Positions 1 through 7,996 of a DNA stretch of 25,970 bases are shown one piece after another. The DNA comes from CAZDUZ01 sp964508755 (GTDB lineage Bacteria; Patescibacteriota; Dojkabacteria; SC72; JAFGCJ01), in NCBI GenBank assembly GCA_964508755.1, contig CAZDUZ010000010.1, positions 1 through 25,970 of the forward strand, read 5' to 3'. Both the position numbers and the translations under genes were made by a program. Each line of letters begins with the position of its first letter. Positions within the stretch are counted from its first letter, which is position 1. Under the pieces are notes generated by a model. It was not told the origin of the DNA. It worked only from the letters and a program-made list of their open reading frames with translations, and did no database searches.

Positions 1-23
1 TAACTTCAATTATTGATTGATCC

Positions 24-485
24 ATGAAAGTAATACTGCGTTCAGATGTAAAGGGTGTCGGTCAACGAGGGACTATTGTAGACGTAGCGAGTGGCTATGG
101 GGTGAACTTCCTTATTCCTCAAGGATTAGCTGAAGCTGCTACACCGGACTCAGTTAACCGGGCAAAAGCACTTTCTCAGAGAAAAACTGACAAGCAAGTT
201 GAGACACAGTCAAAGGTGGCCTCTCTTGGGAAGAAGATTGAGAAGAAAACTTTCTTGATAAAAGTGAAAGCAAGTAAAAGTGGACGTTTGTTTGGTTCTC
301 TTACGAAAAACGAAGTGGTCGACTCCTTGCGAAAAGAGTGGGGGCTCCAGAATACTGAATCTGAGATAAAAGTCGATCTGGCTCAGCCAATTCGGGATGC
401 AGGACGCTATCCGCTCTCTATAGAAATAACTACTGGCAGTATCAGCGAGAAACACGATATCATTCTCTCGGTTGTTGCGCAGTAA
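24..485 (+). CDS. rplI: 50S ribosomal protein bL9
   Basis: The 153-residue product has the bL9 layout. An N-terminal RNA-binding domain (residues 1-50) carries the family signature around GYGVNFLIPQGLAE (24-37). A charged helix (about 50-75) links it to a C-terminal domain containing RLFGSLTKNEV. bL9 binds 23S rRNA near the L1 stalk and reaches toward the neighbouring ribosome, where it supports reading-frame fidelity. The length is close to the usual 148-150. The ATG at 24 follows a TAA at 1-3 that may end an upstream gene. From memory, several CPR lineages have lost bL9, so its presence is a useful lineage marker. Identification is secure. Confidence 0.96.
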   Translation: MKVILRSDVKGVGQRGTIVDVASGYGVNFLIPQGLAEAATPDSVNRAKALSQRKTDKQVETQSKVASLGKKIEKKTFLIKVKASKSGRLFGSLTKNEVVDSLRKEWGLQNTESEIKVDLAQPIRDAGRYPLSIEITTGSISEKHDIILSVVAQ

Positions 486-492
486 GGTGAAA

Positions 493-515
493 TGGTATAC
501 CCTCGAAAGAGGTAT
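493..515 (+). promoter_or_regulatory. Possible extended -10 and GAAA-loop hairpin before htrA
   Basis: TGGTATACC (493-501) fits an extended -10 element for the downstream protease gene. Overlapping it, CCTC (501-504) and GAGG (509-512) close a GAAA tetraloop, extendable by three A-T pairs with one bulged C (497-515). No T tract follows, so it is not a standard terminator. Functional meaning is uncertain. Confidence 0.3.
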
Positions 516-547
516 TAAACCTGAACTTAACTGTTAATAACGAGCAT

Positions 548-1801
548 ATGAATAGTAAAACAGAAATTGAAGAAACCACAATGGAAGATAAATCAAAAAG
601 TGGTTTACGGGAGGTTTCTACTGAAACCGTCGATAAGTCGGTGACGAAAAAAAAGCCGAGCAAGCTAAAGATGATGCTTTTAAAAGGTTGTATTTTTCTT
701 GTTGTCATTACCGGCCTTGCTGGTGGTCTTACCGCATTCTTAAGCCTTGTGGCAATTCCTTCTGCTAAAGAATGGCTTGCTGAGCATAACTTTATTGCTA
801 TCGATGAAGAAGCTGAAGATGGAAGTGGTGTTACTCGTGGTTCAAGAACAGTCGTTTCTGAAGAAAATTGGGTTATTGATGTGGTAGAGCAATCGCAAAA
901 AGGAGTAGTAAGTATTGCTATTTCCGAGGCATCTCTTGACCCACAAAGCGGTTCTGTTCAAAATTCTTCAAATATTGGTACGGGATTTGTTATTGATGAA
1001 TCTGGATTAGTAATGACCAATCAGCATGTTGTATCTGACATACAGGCAACGTATATCGTGGTTACGAGTGATGGCAAGGAGCATTCTGTTGTAGATATTG
1101 CACGCGATGATGCTAACGATTTAGCAATACTAAAAATTTCAGGCACAGAGGGATTAGAAGCGCTTCCTTTAGGGGACTCATCGAGTTTAAAACCCGGGCA
1201 GTATGTTGTTGCTATTGGAACTCCTCTTGGGGATTTACCTGGGACAGTAACGACTGGTGTAATAAGCGGTCTCGGTAGATCAGTAAATGCTAGTAGCGGT
1301 GGATTTTGGGGAACACAACGTCAATATGAAGATGTAATTCAAACTGATGCCGCAATTAATCCGGGTAATTCCGGCGGTCCTCTTCTTGATGCTGACGGAA
1401 GTGTTATCGGAATTAATTTTGCCACTACGGGTGGTGCAGATAATATTTCTTTTGCCCTTCCCATAAACCAGGCAAAGGAACGTATTGCTCAGTATAGGCA
1501 GTTTGGAAAATTCATCAGGCCATACATGGGCATTGAGTACCAGCTGGTGACTCGGTCTGAAGCGATGTTTTACCGTGATGTTGTCCCTGGTGCATTTGTG
1601 AAACGTGTGGTAAGTGGAAGTCCTGCTGAGAAAGCTGGAATCAAAGCTGGTGATATCATAACCAAATTGGGGGATTCTGCGGTCGAATCATCATTCTCGT
1701 CTCTGATTCAAAAGTATAACGTGGATGATGTTGTTGCTGTGACTGTCTGGAGAAACGGTGAAATGCTTGTTCTGAATGTGACTCTTGAAGAAGCAGAGTG
1801 A
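548..1801 (+). CDS. htrA: HtrA/DegP-family membrane-anchored serine protease with PDZ domain
   Basis: The 417-residue protein is an S1C trypsin-fold protease for envelope protein quality control. After a charged cytoplasmic tail (1-41) comes one membrane segment (about 44-70), so the protease domain faces outside. The catalytic triad is visible: His160 in TNQHVVS, Asp191 in DDANDLAIL and Ser275 in NPGNSGGPL. A single PDZ domain fills about residues 320-415 (SPAEKAGIKAGDIITKLGD), as in DegS or Gram-positive HtrA rather than the two-PDZ DegP. The start is ATG at 548 with no clear Shine-Dalgarno; a second in-frame ATG lies at 581. It follows rplI by 62 bases and converges on prmC. Cleavage targets cannot be inferred from sequence. 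Confidence 0.93.
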   Translation: MNSKTEIEETTMEDKSKSGLREVSTETVDKSVTKKKPSKLKMMLLKGCIFLVVITGLAGGLTAFLSLVAIPSAKEWLAEHNFIAIDEEAEDGSGVTRGSRTVVSEENWVIDVVEQSQKGVVSIAISEASLDPQSGSVQNSSNIGTGFVIDESGLVMTNQHVVSDIQATYIVVTSDGKEHSVVDIARDDANDLAILKISGTEGLEALPLGDSSSLKPGQYVVAIGTPLGDLPGTVTTGVISGLGRSVNASSGGFWGTQRQYEDVIQTDAAINPGNSGGPLLDADGSVIGINFATTGGADNISFALPINQAKERIAQYRQFGKFIRPYMGIEYQLVTRSEAMFYRDVVPGAFVKRVVSGSPAEKAGIKAGDIITKLGDSAVESSFSSLIQKYNVDDVVAVTVWRNGEMLVLNVTLEEAE

Positions 1802-1857
1802 AAAACTGAGTTACTCTGAAGATGAAGAGTCAATGATAATCCTGAAAAATCTTTAAG

Positions 1858-2763
1858 CTATGTCTCAATCGTGATGAACCTGTTTTTTCCAAACGTGTCT
1901 GGAAGAATCGAATTTCGCGCATGTGGATAAAAACGTTTTACAAAGGTCATGACCGTATCAATTATTACTGGTTGTATTTCTAGGACAATAACTCCTTTGG
2001 GTGCAAGACGGTCGATAGACTGTACGAGAAGCTCTTTAATAAGGGTTGCTCCGTTCTCGCCTCCGTCGAGAGCGATATGCGGTTCGTAACCTTTGACACT
2101 TTGATCCAGCTCCGTCATTTCAACATGTCGAATATAGGGTAGGTTAGCAGCAATGATGTCATATTTCTCTTCGTCACCACCTGGCTCGAGAAGATTGCCA
2201 TGAAGAACCTTAATAGACCTACCAAGCGAATAGGTACGGATGTTTTTCTTTGCAACGGTGAGAGCTTTGTCAGAAATATCTGTAGCAAAAAAACGGACTT
2301 TATCATCTCGGAGGCAAAGTGCCGTGGAGATTATTATGCAGCCTGTGCCAGTACCGACATCGATGAGGGAAAGTGTTTTTTTGTCCTTATTATTTAGGCT
2401 TTTTTCTGTAGCAAACCCAACGACTAAATCGACGAGTGTTTCTGTCTCAACCCGAGGGATGAGTGTATTACGGGAGACATAAAACTTTCTTCCATGAAAA
2501 TCCGCGATGCCGGTAATGTATTCAAGTGGCTTTTCGGCTTGAAGCTCCTGAATTATCCGTTCTAGCTTACGTGTTTGTTTGAGAGTAAGTTTTGTATTAA
2601 GAGATTGTAGTACTCCGGTTTCGTTTACCTCTAGTACAGATTCTAAGATTCTAATCGTATCAGCATCTTTGTTGGGTAATACTTCCCGTACTGTTTGGTT
2701 AATATACTCAATACATTCCTTAACGCTTCTTGTTTGAATCATTGAGTTGCTCGGAGTTTTCAT
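1858..2763 (-). CDS. prmC: Peptide chain release factor N5-glutamine methyltransferase
   Basis: The 301-residue PrmC/HemK methylates the glutamine of the GGQ motif of class I release factors, using S-adenosylmethionine. Residues 1-95 form the helical N-terminal domain and IPRVETE (102-108) matches the family's IPRPETE. DVGTGTG (135-141) is the SAM-binding loop. The substrate-binding motif, normally NPPY, reads NLPY (207-210). The gene starts 16 bases after prfA on the same strand, so enzyme and substrate are very likely co-transcribed from the rpmE promoter. Its 3' end converges on htrA across a 56-base gap that contains only a weak 5-bp inverted repeat (1813-1830). Confidence 0.93.
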   Translation of the reverse strand: MKTPSNSMIQTRSVKECIEYINQTVREVLPNKDADTIRILESVLEVNETGVLQSLNTKLTLKQTRKLERIIQELQAEKPLEYITGIADFHGRKFYVSRNTLIPRVETETLVDLVVGFATEKSLNNKDKKTLSLIDVGTGTGCIIISTALCLRDDKVRFFATDISDKALTVAKKNIRTYSLGRSIKVLHGNLLEPGGDEEKYDIIAANLPYIRHVEMTELDQSVKGYEPHIALDGGENGATLIKELLVQSIDRLAPKGVIVLEIQPVIIDTVMTFVKRFYPHARNSILPDTFGKNRFITIET

Positions 2764-2779
2764 TGATAGAGAGATCTTT

Positions 2780-3832
2780 TTAAAGATTAACTGGTTGCTG
2801 ATCAGCCGTTTTCAGGTCTTCTATCATTTCGTTCATCGATCCGTTAAGAATTTCCGTTATATTGTGCCACGTTTTTTTGATACGATGATCAGTAATTCTG
2901 TTTTGAGGGAAGTTGTACGTTCGTATTTTTTCCGACCGTTTTGCACTGCCAATTTGAGATTTACGAAGTGATGCCATTTCTGAGTGTTGTTCTTCGAGCA
3001 TATGATCATAAATCCTTGATCGCAGTAGGCTCATGGCAGATTTACGATTTTTAATCTGAGAGCGATTTTCCTGACAAGACACGACAATTCCAGTAGGGTG
3101 GTGAGTGATTCTTACGGCGGAATCAGTCTTGTTTATATGCTGTCCACCTGCGCCTGATGCCCGAAATGTGTCGAGGGTGATATCCTCTGGTTTAATATCT
3201 ACATCAATATCTTCGGCTTCCGGCATTACGGCGACTGAAGCGGTGGATGTGTGAATACGGCCAGCACTTTCTGTAGAGGGAACTCGTTGTACTCGGTGAA
3301 CACCGCTTTCGTACTTCAATTCGCCAAAAACTCCTTCTCCCTCAATTCGCATGGATAGTTCTTTAATACCACCCGTTTCAGAGAGGTGCTGGTTGAGTAC
3401 TTCAACGAAATACCCTTTGTTTTGAGCAAAATGTGAATACATACGGAAGAGATCGCCAGCGAAAAGAGAAGCTTCTTCACCTCCCGTTCCTGCGCGGATT
3501 TCGAGTATTGCGTTTCTGTCATCCTGGTTTAGTGCTGACTGCTGGAGATTATTGATTTCCTGAAGAATCCGTTGAAATATCTCATCACGTTGTTCTTCAG
3601 ACTGAGCGAGTTCTTCACGTGCAAGGGTAAGCATTTCTTCATCAGTTTCAGCTTGAAGCATCGTTTTCGCATCCGAAATTCGCTGTGTTAGCTTGTCAAA
3701 TTCTTCAATCTTTTGCGCGATTGGTTGTAGTTTATTAAACTGCTTCCATTCAGAAGACGTTTGAGGCTGGGAGAGTGATGAAATTTTGGACCGGTACTCT
3801 TTGAGAATGTTATCGTCAGCGACGTTCTGCAT
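2780..3832 (-). CDS. prfA: Peptide chain release factor 1
   Basis: The 350-residue class I release factor terminates translation at UAA and UAG. The codon-recognition tripeptide is PST (185-187, in HRVQRVPSTES), the RF1-type PxT motif rather than the SPF of RF2. The peptidyl-hydrolysis motif GGQ is at 229-231 in GAGGQHINKTDSAVRITH. An N-terminal coiled-coil domain (about 10-100) is also present. Length is normal for RF1 (about 355-360). The gene lies 27 bases downstream of rpmE and 16 bases upstream of prmC. UGA also works as a stop in this genome, so an RF2 gene should exist outside the window. Confidence 0.97.
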   Translation of the reverse strand: MQNVADDNILKEYRSKISSLSQPQTSSEWKQFNKLQPIAQKIEEFDKLTQRISDAKTMLQAETDEEMLTLAREELAQSEEQRDEIFQRILQEINNLQQSALNQDDRNAILEIRAGTGGEEASLFAGDLFRMYSHFAQNKGYFVEVLNQHLSETGGIKELSMRIEGEGVFGELKYESGVHRVQRVPSTESAGRIHTSTASVAVMPEAEDIDVDIKPEDITLDTFRASGAGGQHINKTDSAVRITHHPTGIVVSCQENRSQIKNRKSAMSLLRSRIYDHMLEEQHSEMASLRKSQIGSAKRSEKIRTYNFPQNRITDHRIKKTWHNITEILNGSMNEMIEDLKTADQQPVNL

Positions 3833-3859
3833 TGCGGTATTGTTTGTGAAAGAGGATAG

Positions 3860-4186
3860 CTAACGGGAAAGATTCTTCAACATGTCTTGTAATGTCTGGC
3901 CGCTTCCAGGGCGGGCAACATGTCGTGAGGATCGGGTCTCTTTTCGTTTTGCAGCTTTTTCTCTCTTGGAAACAACTTTTTCTGCGGCTTGTTTCTTACG
4001 GGTCTCGAATTTCGAGACGAGGTTTGCTGTGTCTACGATTTTTTCTTCACCGGTATAAAAAGGATGACACTTTGAACAAAGCTCAGTAGTAATGGACTCT
4101 ATGGTAGAGCCAGTGACAAACGTATTTCCGCAGGTGCAGGTTACTTTTACGTCAGTATGATATTGTGGGTGAATTCCTTTTTTCAT
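3860..4186 (-). CDS. rpmE: 50S ribosomal protein bL31, zinc-binding form with basic tail
   Basis: The 108-residue protein begins with a standard bL31 domain (MKKGIHPQYH). Four cysteines are positioned to bind zinc (Cys17, Cys19, Cys37, Cys40), followed by HPFYTG. bL31 bridges the ribosomal subunits at the central protuberance. The usual protein is about 70 residues; here residues 60-108 form an extra lysine- and arginine-rich tail that could contact rRNA. It is the first gene of the leftward rpmE-prfA-prmC unit, an order also known in Firmicutes. A TGCTATAAT promoter sits immediately upstream, giving an almost leaderless transcript. Confidence 0.95.
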   Translation of the reverse strand: MKKGIHPQYHTDVKVTCTCGNTFVTGSTIESITTELCSKCHPFYTGEEKIVDTANLVSKFETRKKQAAEKVVSKREKAAKRKETRSSRHVARPGSGQTLQDMLKNLSR

Positions 4187-4196
4187 TGCGTGGGGG

Positions 4197-4205
4197 ATTA
4201 TAGCA
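4197..4205 (-). promoter_or_regulatory. Extended -10 promoter of rpmE-prfA-prmC
   Basis: Read on the minus strand the site is TGCTATAAT, a perfect -10 hexamer with the TGn extension and no recognisable -35. Ten bases separate the hexamer from the rpmE ATG, so transcription should start about 3 bases before the start codon. Confidence 0.65.
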
Positions 4206-4354
4206 TACTATATACGGAAAATGGAAAGGGGGTGGAAAGATAAACAGGTAGTCGAGTTGACGATTTTACTTACGTTGGAAGAGAGTATCGGTTATCGTTT
4301 ACCGGATAATTATTTACAATTTGAATATTTGTATAGTTCAGGTTATTAACGTGT

Positions 4355-4382
4355 TTGACGTATGCTGGTGGGGGTATATAAT
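4355..4382 (+). promoter_or_regulatory. Sigma-70-type promoter of the CsoR-like gene
   Basis: TTGACG (4355-4360), a 16-base spacer and a perfect TATAAT (4377-4382) precede the ATG at 4416. The -10 is flanked by G tracts (GGGGG before, GGGG after). CsoR-family operators are often G/C-tract inverted repeats, but here both tracts lie on the same strand, so no operator is claimed. The rest of the 4187-4415 divergent gap shows nothing else. Confidence 0.7.
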
Positions 4383-4415
4383 AGGGGTCAAGTAAATTAT
4401 TAATAAGTTATTCTG

Positions 4416-4643
4416 ATGCCTAAGAAAGGAAGAGCTTCATTACAAGATCGAATTCACCGAATCCAGGGTCAACTCAGTGGTGTTGAGAAAATGATTGAAT
4501 CAGAAGAAGACATAGAAAATATAATGATCCAGGTGCAGGCAGTCATTTCTGGCCTAGAAAGTTTTCGCAGAGAAATAATTCGTAAACAAATTTCCTCCGC
4601 TGTTACAAAACAGGTGGAAGATGCACTGGAAATGTTGAAGTAG
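4416..4643 (+). CDS. CsoR/FrmR-family regulator lacking the metal-binding residues
   Basis: The 75-residue all-helical protein matches the CsoR (DUF156) repressor family: RIHRIQGQLSGVEKMIE corresponds to RLKRIEGQVRGIQ-MVE, and QVQAVISGLES to QISAVQAALK. CsoR proteins are tetramers that bind operator DNA and release it on binding Cu(I), other metals or aldehydes through a Cys-His-Cys set. Aligned by eye with M. tuberculosis CsoR (Cys36, His61, Cys65), the corresponding residues here are Ile33, Gln58 and Ala62, with identical spacing. There is no cysteine in the protein at all. It should therefore not sense copper in the usual way. It has its own strong promoter. No metal transporter gene is adjacent; the next gene is a sortase. 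Confidence 0.85.
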   Translation: MPKKGRASLQDRIHRIQGQLSGVEKMIESEEDIENIMIQVQAVISGLESFRREIIRKQISSAVTKQVEDALEMLK

Positions 4644-4711
4644 TTGAATGAATTTGTAGAGATAGTTGCTTATAAAAGAATGTCAGATTTGGAAGCATCG
4701 GTTCTGCTAAT

Positions 4712-4882
4712 TTGACGAAAGAAAATGAATATTTCCCTCAATATGTATTAAATATTGTAGGTTTGGAAGAATCTTTTATTTCTCCGATAGGGGAAGATGG
4801 AAAACCTCCGGAAGTATTTATTCTACCGGTGACTATTAATAATTGGTCAAGAATACCAACAAATTCACCAGAAATTACCTAA
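4712..4882 (+). other. Possible small ORF or gene remnant
   Basis: The gap between the CsoR-like gene and the sortase holds an open frame, without stops from about 4680 to the TAA at 4880-4882. It has no ATG; TTG at 4712 would give 56 residues (LTKENEYFPQYV..., ending ...NSPEIT). The composition (PPEVFILPVTINNW) looks protein-like rather than random, but there is no ribosome-binding site or recognisable family. It may be a small gene with a TTG start, a decayed fragment, or chance. Confidence 0.25.
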
Positions 4883-4902
4883 GAAGTCGGGTAGACAAAT
4901 AA

Positions 4903-4911
4903 TGCTATAAT
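4903..4911 (+). promoter_or_regulatory. Extended -10 promoter of the sortase gene
   Basis: TGCTATAAT is a perfect extended -10, with no convincing -35 at the right distance. Transcription should start near 4918, leaving a leader of about 22 bases before the TTG start codon. Confidence 0.65.
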
Positions 4912-4939
4912 TCTTGAATAAGTTTATCTTCCTTTACCT

Positions 4940-5680
4940 TTGTTTCATAGAAAAAAGGCTAAAAATCAAGTTTTAAATGTCACTTCACCTGATTCACAAA
5001 AGGAAAGGAACCCTAATCCAACGGAAGAAAAGGATGGTAGCTTTCGAAAAAAATCTGTAAAAAACAGCAAAGCATTCAGATACTCCGTATTTGGTGTGAT
5101 AACACTTGTTTCCCTATATCTTATATTAATGCCGTTTATACCTCTCATCCCATACTATTTCCGTGAGCTGACTGGTAAAAATGTATATCTTCCCCAGGAA
5201 ACTGATGGATCATCTGAAAGTGGTCTGACTTCTGAACGTAGAGAAGATCTGGAAAATGAGATACCCGAAGTAAATACTTTGGAAATCCCAACAGTTGGGA
5301 TCAAGGTTCCCATTTCTGAAGGATCTAATGATAGTGCTCTTGATCGTGGCGCTTGGCATCGCCCCGGTACAGGCACTCCTGTGGTTGGAGGTAATATGGT
5401 GGTGACCGGACATCGTTTCAAGTACCTTCCGCCAAGTAATTTGACGTTTTATCACTTAGATAAGGTGGTTGTTGGTGATGGGGTGGTGGTTTATTGGGAC
5501 GGTAAGCGCTATGATTATCTTGTTAAAAAGATTTTTGTCGTTACTCCCGATCGTATCGAAGTTGAAGCTTCTACGGCAGAACACCAGCTTACTCTCTATA
5601 CTTGTACTCCGCTCTGGACGGCGAAGGAGCGACTTGTTATTATCGCAGAGCCGTCATTTTCAAGAGTCGGCAGAGAATGA
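4940..5680 (+). CDS. Sortase family transpeptidase, membrane-anchored
   Basis: The 246-residue protein has a charged N-terminus, one membrane segment (about 48-70) and an extracellular sortase domain. The three catalytic residues are visible: His158 in VVTGHRF, Cys222 in TLYTCTP and Arg231 in KERLVI. Sortases cut a C-terminal sorting motif on exported proteins and join it to the cell surface or to another protein. The TGHR and LYTCTP context resembles class D/E enzymes, but the class is not certain. The start must be TTG at 4940, because an in-frame TAA lies at 4919 and no ATG follows nearby. No substrate with an LPxTG-like tail is encoded in this window. An acidic reading frame continues in another frame past the stop (see findings). 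Confidence 0.92.
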   Translation: MFHRKKAKNQVLNVTSPDSQKERNPNPTEEKDGSFRKKSVKNSKAFRYSVFGVITLVSLYLILMPFIPLIPYYFRELTGKNVYLPQETDGSSESGLTSERREDLENEIPEVNTLEIPTVGIKVPISEGSNDSALDRGAWHRPGTGTPVVGGNMVVTGHRFKYLPPSNLTFYHLDKVVVGDGVVVYWDGKRYDYLVKKIFVVTPDRIEVEASTAEHQLTLYTCTPLWTAKERLVIIAEPSFSRVGRE

Positions 5681-5774
5681 TTCTGAAAAAGTTATCAATA
5701 ACGAAGATAATTCTTTGGAGGTTGAGCCGAATGACGAGGTGTAGTACGAATTCTAATTTAGTATAGAAAACATA

Positions 5775-6422
5775 ATGGTATTAAGACGTTTAGGCTTTGG
5801 TTGTTTTCAAATCAAAGCAAATGATACTTCGCTCATTATTGATCCCTTTGACCCGAAAGCTGTTGGCATGGCTCTTCCCGTTGTTGAAGCTGATTTGGTT
5901 TTGTATTCTGATCCTACGTTTTATCAAGCGGAAGCACGAGCACGTGTTAAGGTTTCTCCTGTTAGAGAGCAAGAAGGAAAGAAACTTGTCGAAATTACGG
6001 AACCTGGTGAATATGAAGCTGGAGGAATTTTTGTACAAGTTCTCGGAGATCCTGATGTTGCTGTCATAAATGTAGAAGATGTAAATATCTGTTATGTCGG
6101 TATACATGCGAAACTTCCTGAAGATGTCGATTTTGAACAGCTTCCAACCATTGATTATCTCATTGTCCCCGTCGGAGATAGCTCGCTGTGTTTGGACTGG
6201 AAAGTTCTTGACGTGGTATTGCGAGAAATGGAAGCTGGCGTAGTCGTTCCGTCGTGTTACCGAGAAGATGAAATGAAGGATCCATATGACAAATTGAAGT
6301 CTCTACAGGAATTCGCAGAGAAATTCGGAGCGGGTGAGGTAAAACATGAAAAGAAATTGAGTTTGCAAAATGTGGTTCTTGGAGAAGAAGAGACGTACGA
6401 AGTCATTGCGCTTGATGCGTAA
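5775..6422 (+). CDS. MBL-fold protein with lost metal-binding motif
   Basis: The 215-residue protein resembles the small UlaG/RNase-Z-like metallo-beta-lactamase-fold proteins common in CPR genomes. It has an N-terminal beta core (FGCFQIKANDTSLIIDPFDP), then EPGEYEAGGIFV (76-87), where relatives have GPGEYE(I/V)xGI, and IDYLIVPVGDSS later. The zinc-binding HxHxDH motif expected after the second strand is absent: the region reads DLVLYSDPTFYQAEAR (40-55). Hydrolase activity of the usual type is therefore unlikely. A TATAGA element 7 bases before the ATG may drive a leaderless transcript. The gene sits between the sortase and dnaB; its role is unknown. Confidence 0.75.
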   Translation: MVLRRLGFGCFQIKANDTSLIIDPFDPKAVGMALPVVEADLVLYSDPTFYQAEARARVKVSPVREQEGKKLVEITEPGEYEAGGIFVQVLGDPDVAVINVEDVNICYVGIHAKLPEDVDFEQLPTIDYLIVPVGDSSLCLDWKVLDVVLREMEAGVVVPSCYREDEMKDPYDKLKSLQEFAEKFGAGEVKHEKKLSLQNVVLGEEETYEVIALDA

Positions 6423-6513
6423 GGCATAAAACGTGCGACATGTTTGAAGCACCTGTTTTGTAGTATAGTTCAATACACTGCCATCAAATTAATTACGGTT
6501 AGCACCTCAATTC

Positions 6514-7854
6514 ATGGCGCAACAACGAGTTCCACCGAATAATGTCGAAGCAGAGCGTTCAATTCTTGGCGCGGTTCTTCTTGATAAAGAGGCTATGATT
6601 AAAGTTGCCGAATTTTTGCGAGCAGAGCATTTTTATGAACCTAAACACGGAATTGTCTACGAAGCGGTTATGGAGCTATTCGATGAAGGTCTTCCAGTTG
6701 ACCTTGTGACTCTTTCTGATCGTCTTAAGGCGAAAAAAAGACTTACGCAAGTGGGAGGAAGAACCTACCTTGCAGAACTTGTCGAAAGCGTTCCGACCGC
6801 TGCTCATGCCGAGGAGTATGCTCATATTGTCAAATCGCTGAGCATGCGCCGCCGACTCATCTCTGCGGCAGCACAGATGGATGAGATTGCGTATCAGGAA
6901 GAGCGAAATATTTCAGAAATACTTGATGTTTCTGAGCAATCGCTGTTTGCAATTTCCCAGGCCAGTATGCGAAGCAAGTTTGTGCATGTGCGTGATCTGT
7001 TAAAGGATGCGTATGAACGGGCTGAATCTATCGATCAGCGAAAAGATAAACTTATTGGTGTTCCGACAGGTTTCAGGTTATTGGATTCGTTACTTGGGGG
7101 GTTGCAGCCTTCTGACTTGGTAATCCTTGCTGCGCGGCCATCCGTAGGTAAGACCGCATTTGCTCTTGATATAGCGAGGCATTCCTCTGTGGTTGAGAAG
7201 AAAAAGGTTGCGTTTTTCTCTCTGGAAATGTCTGCCGAACAGCTTATGGATCGTTTGTTGGGAATGCAGGCGCGGGTTCCTTTTTGGGATTTACGTCTTG
7301 GTAAGCTTAAAGATGAGGCTTTTGAGAGGCTTGCTGATGCGATGGGACAACTTGCCGAGTCCGAGTTAATGATTGACGATACTCCCGGACAAAGTGTACT
7401 TGAAGTACGTACCAAAGCACGCAGATTGAAAGCTGAGCGGGGGATTGATCTTATCGTTATCGATTATTTACAGCTCCTTCATTCGCGCAATTTGGAAAAT
7501 CGTGTCCAGGAGGTCTCTGAAATTTCGATGGGGATGAAGACCTTGGCTCGTGAATTGCAAGTTCCCGTACTAGTTTTGTCACAGCTATCTCGAGCGGTTG
7601 AGTCCAGATCAGACCGCATCCCGCAGCTCTCTGATTTACGGGAAAGTGGTAGCATTGAGCAGGATGCTGACGTGGTAGTCTTTTTAAACCGTGAAGAACA
7701 ATTTAATCCAGAGACAGATCGAAAAGGAATAGCGGATATTATTATTGCCAAGCACAGAAATGGTCCGACCGGACGCTATGAAATTGCTTTTGTTAAAGAA
7801 CTTGGTAGCTTCAGAAATTTGGAAAAGCGAGATGGCGGGGGTAAAGAGGGGTAG
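6514..7854 (+). CDS. dnaB: Replicative DNA helicase DnaB
   Basis: The 446-residue protein is the hexameric helicase that unwinds DNA 5'-3' at the replication fork and contacts primase. The N-terminal domain (about 5-105) begins with PPNNVEAERSILGAVLLD, typical of DnaB. The RecA-like ATPase domain has Walker A ARPSVGKTA (207-215, Lys213, Thr214), the SLEMS motif, Walker B as LIVIDYLQLL and the DLRESGSIEQDAD motif. No intein or truncation is seen. Start is ATG at 6514, preceded by a possible TATAGT -10 (6464-6469). No dnaA or dnaG lies nearby in the window. Confidence 0.97.
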   Translation: MAQQRVPPNNVEAERSILGAVLLDKEAMIKVAEFLRAEHFYEPKHGIVYEAVMELFDEGLPVDLVTLSDRLKAKKRLTQVGGRTYLAELVESVPTAAHAEEYAHIVKSLSMRRRLISAAAQMDEIAYQEERNISEILDVSEQSLFAISQASMRSKFVHVRDLLKDAYERAESIDQRKDKLIGVPTGFRLLDSLLGGLQPSDLVILAARPSVGKTAFALDIARHSSVVEKKKVAFFSLEMSAEQLMDRLLGMQARVPFWDLRLGKLKDEAFERLADAMGQLAESELMIDDTPGQSVLEVRTKARRLKAERGIDLIVIDYLQLLHSRNLENRVQEVSEISMGMKTLARELQVPVLVLSQLSRAVESRSDRIPQLSDLRESGSIEQDADVVVFLNREEQFNPETDRKGIADIIIAKHRNGPTGRYEIAFVKELGSFRNLEKRDGGGKEG

Positions 7855-7996
7855 GGGTACACGTCTTTATTGATGTCTCTGATTTCATTGATGAAACTTC
7901 ATTTTTGTATACTAGCTTGTATCTCATACCTGTGCTAGTATTCGGCTTCGCGCTTTGAGTGCTTTTTCAGCTAATAATTTGATTACATTTATATTA

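Noticed and set aside
7849..7856. FtsK-orienting KOPS-like GGGTAGGG near the end of dnaB
   Set aside because: It matches the E. coli GGGNAGGG motif and points toward the dif-like site, but a single copy in 26 kb is not significant and KOPS sequences differ between phyla.
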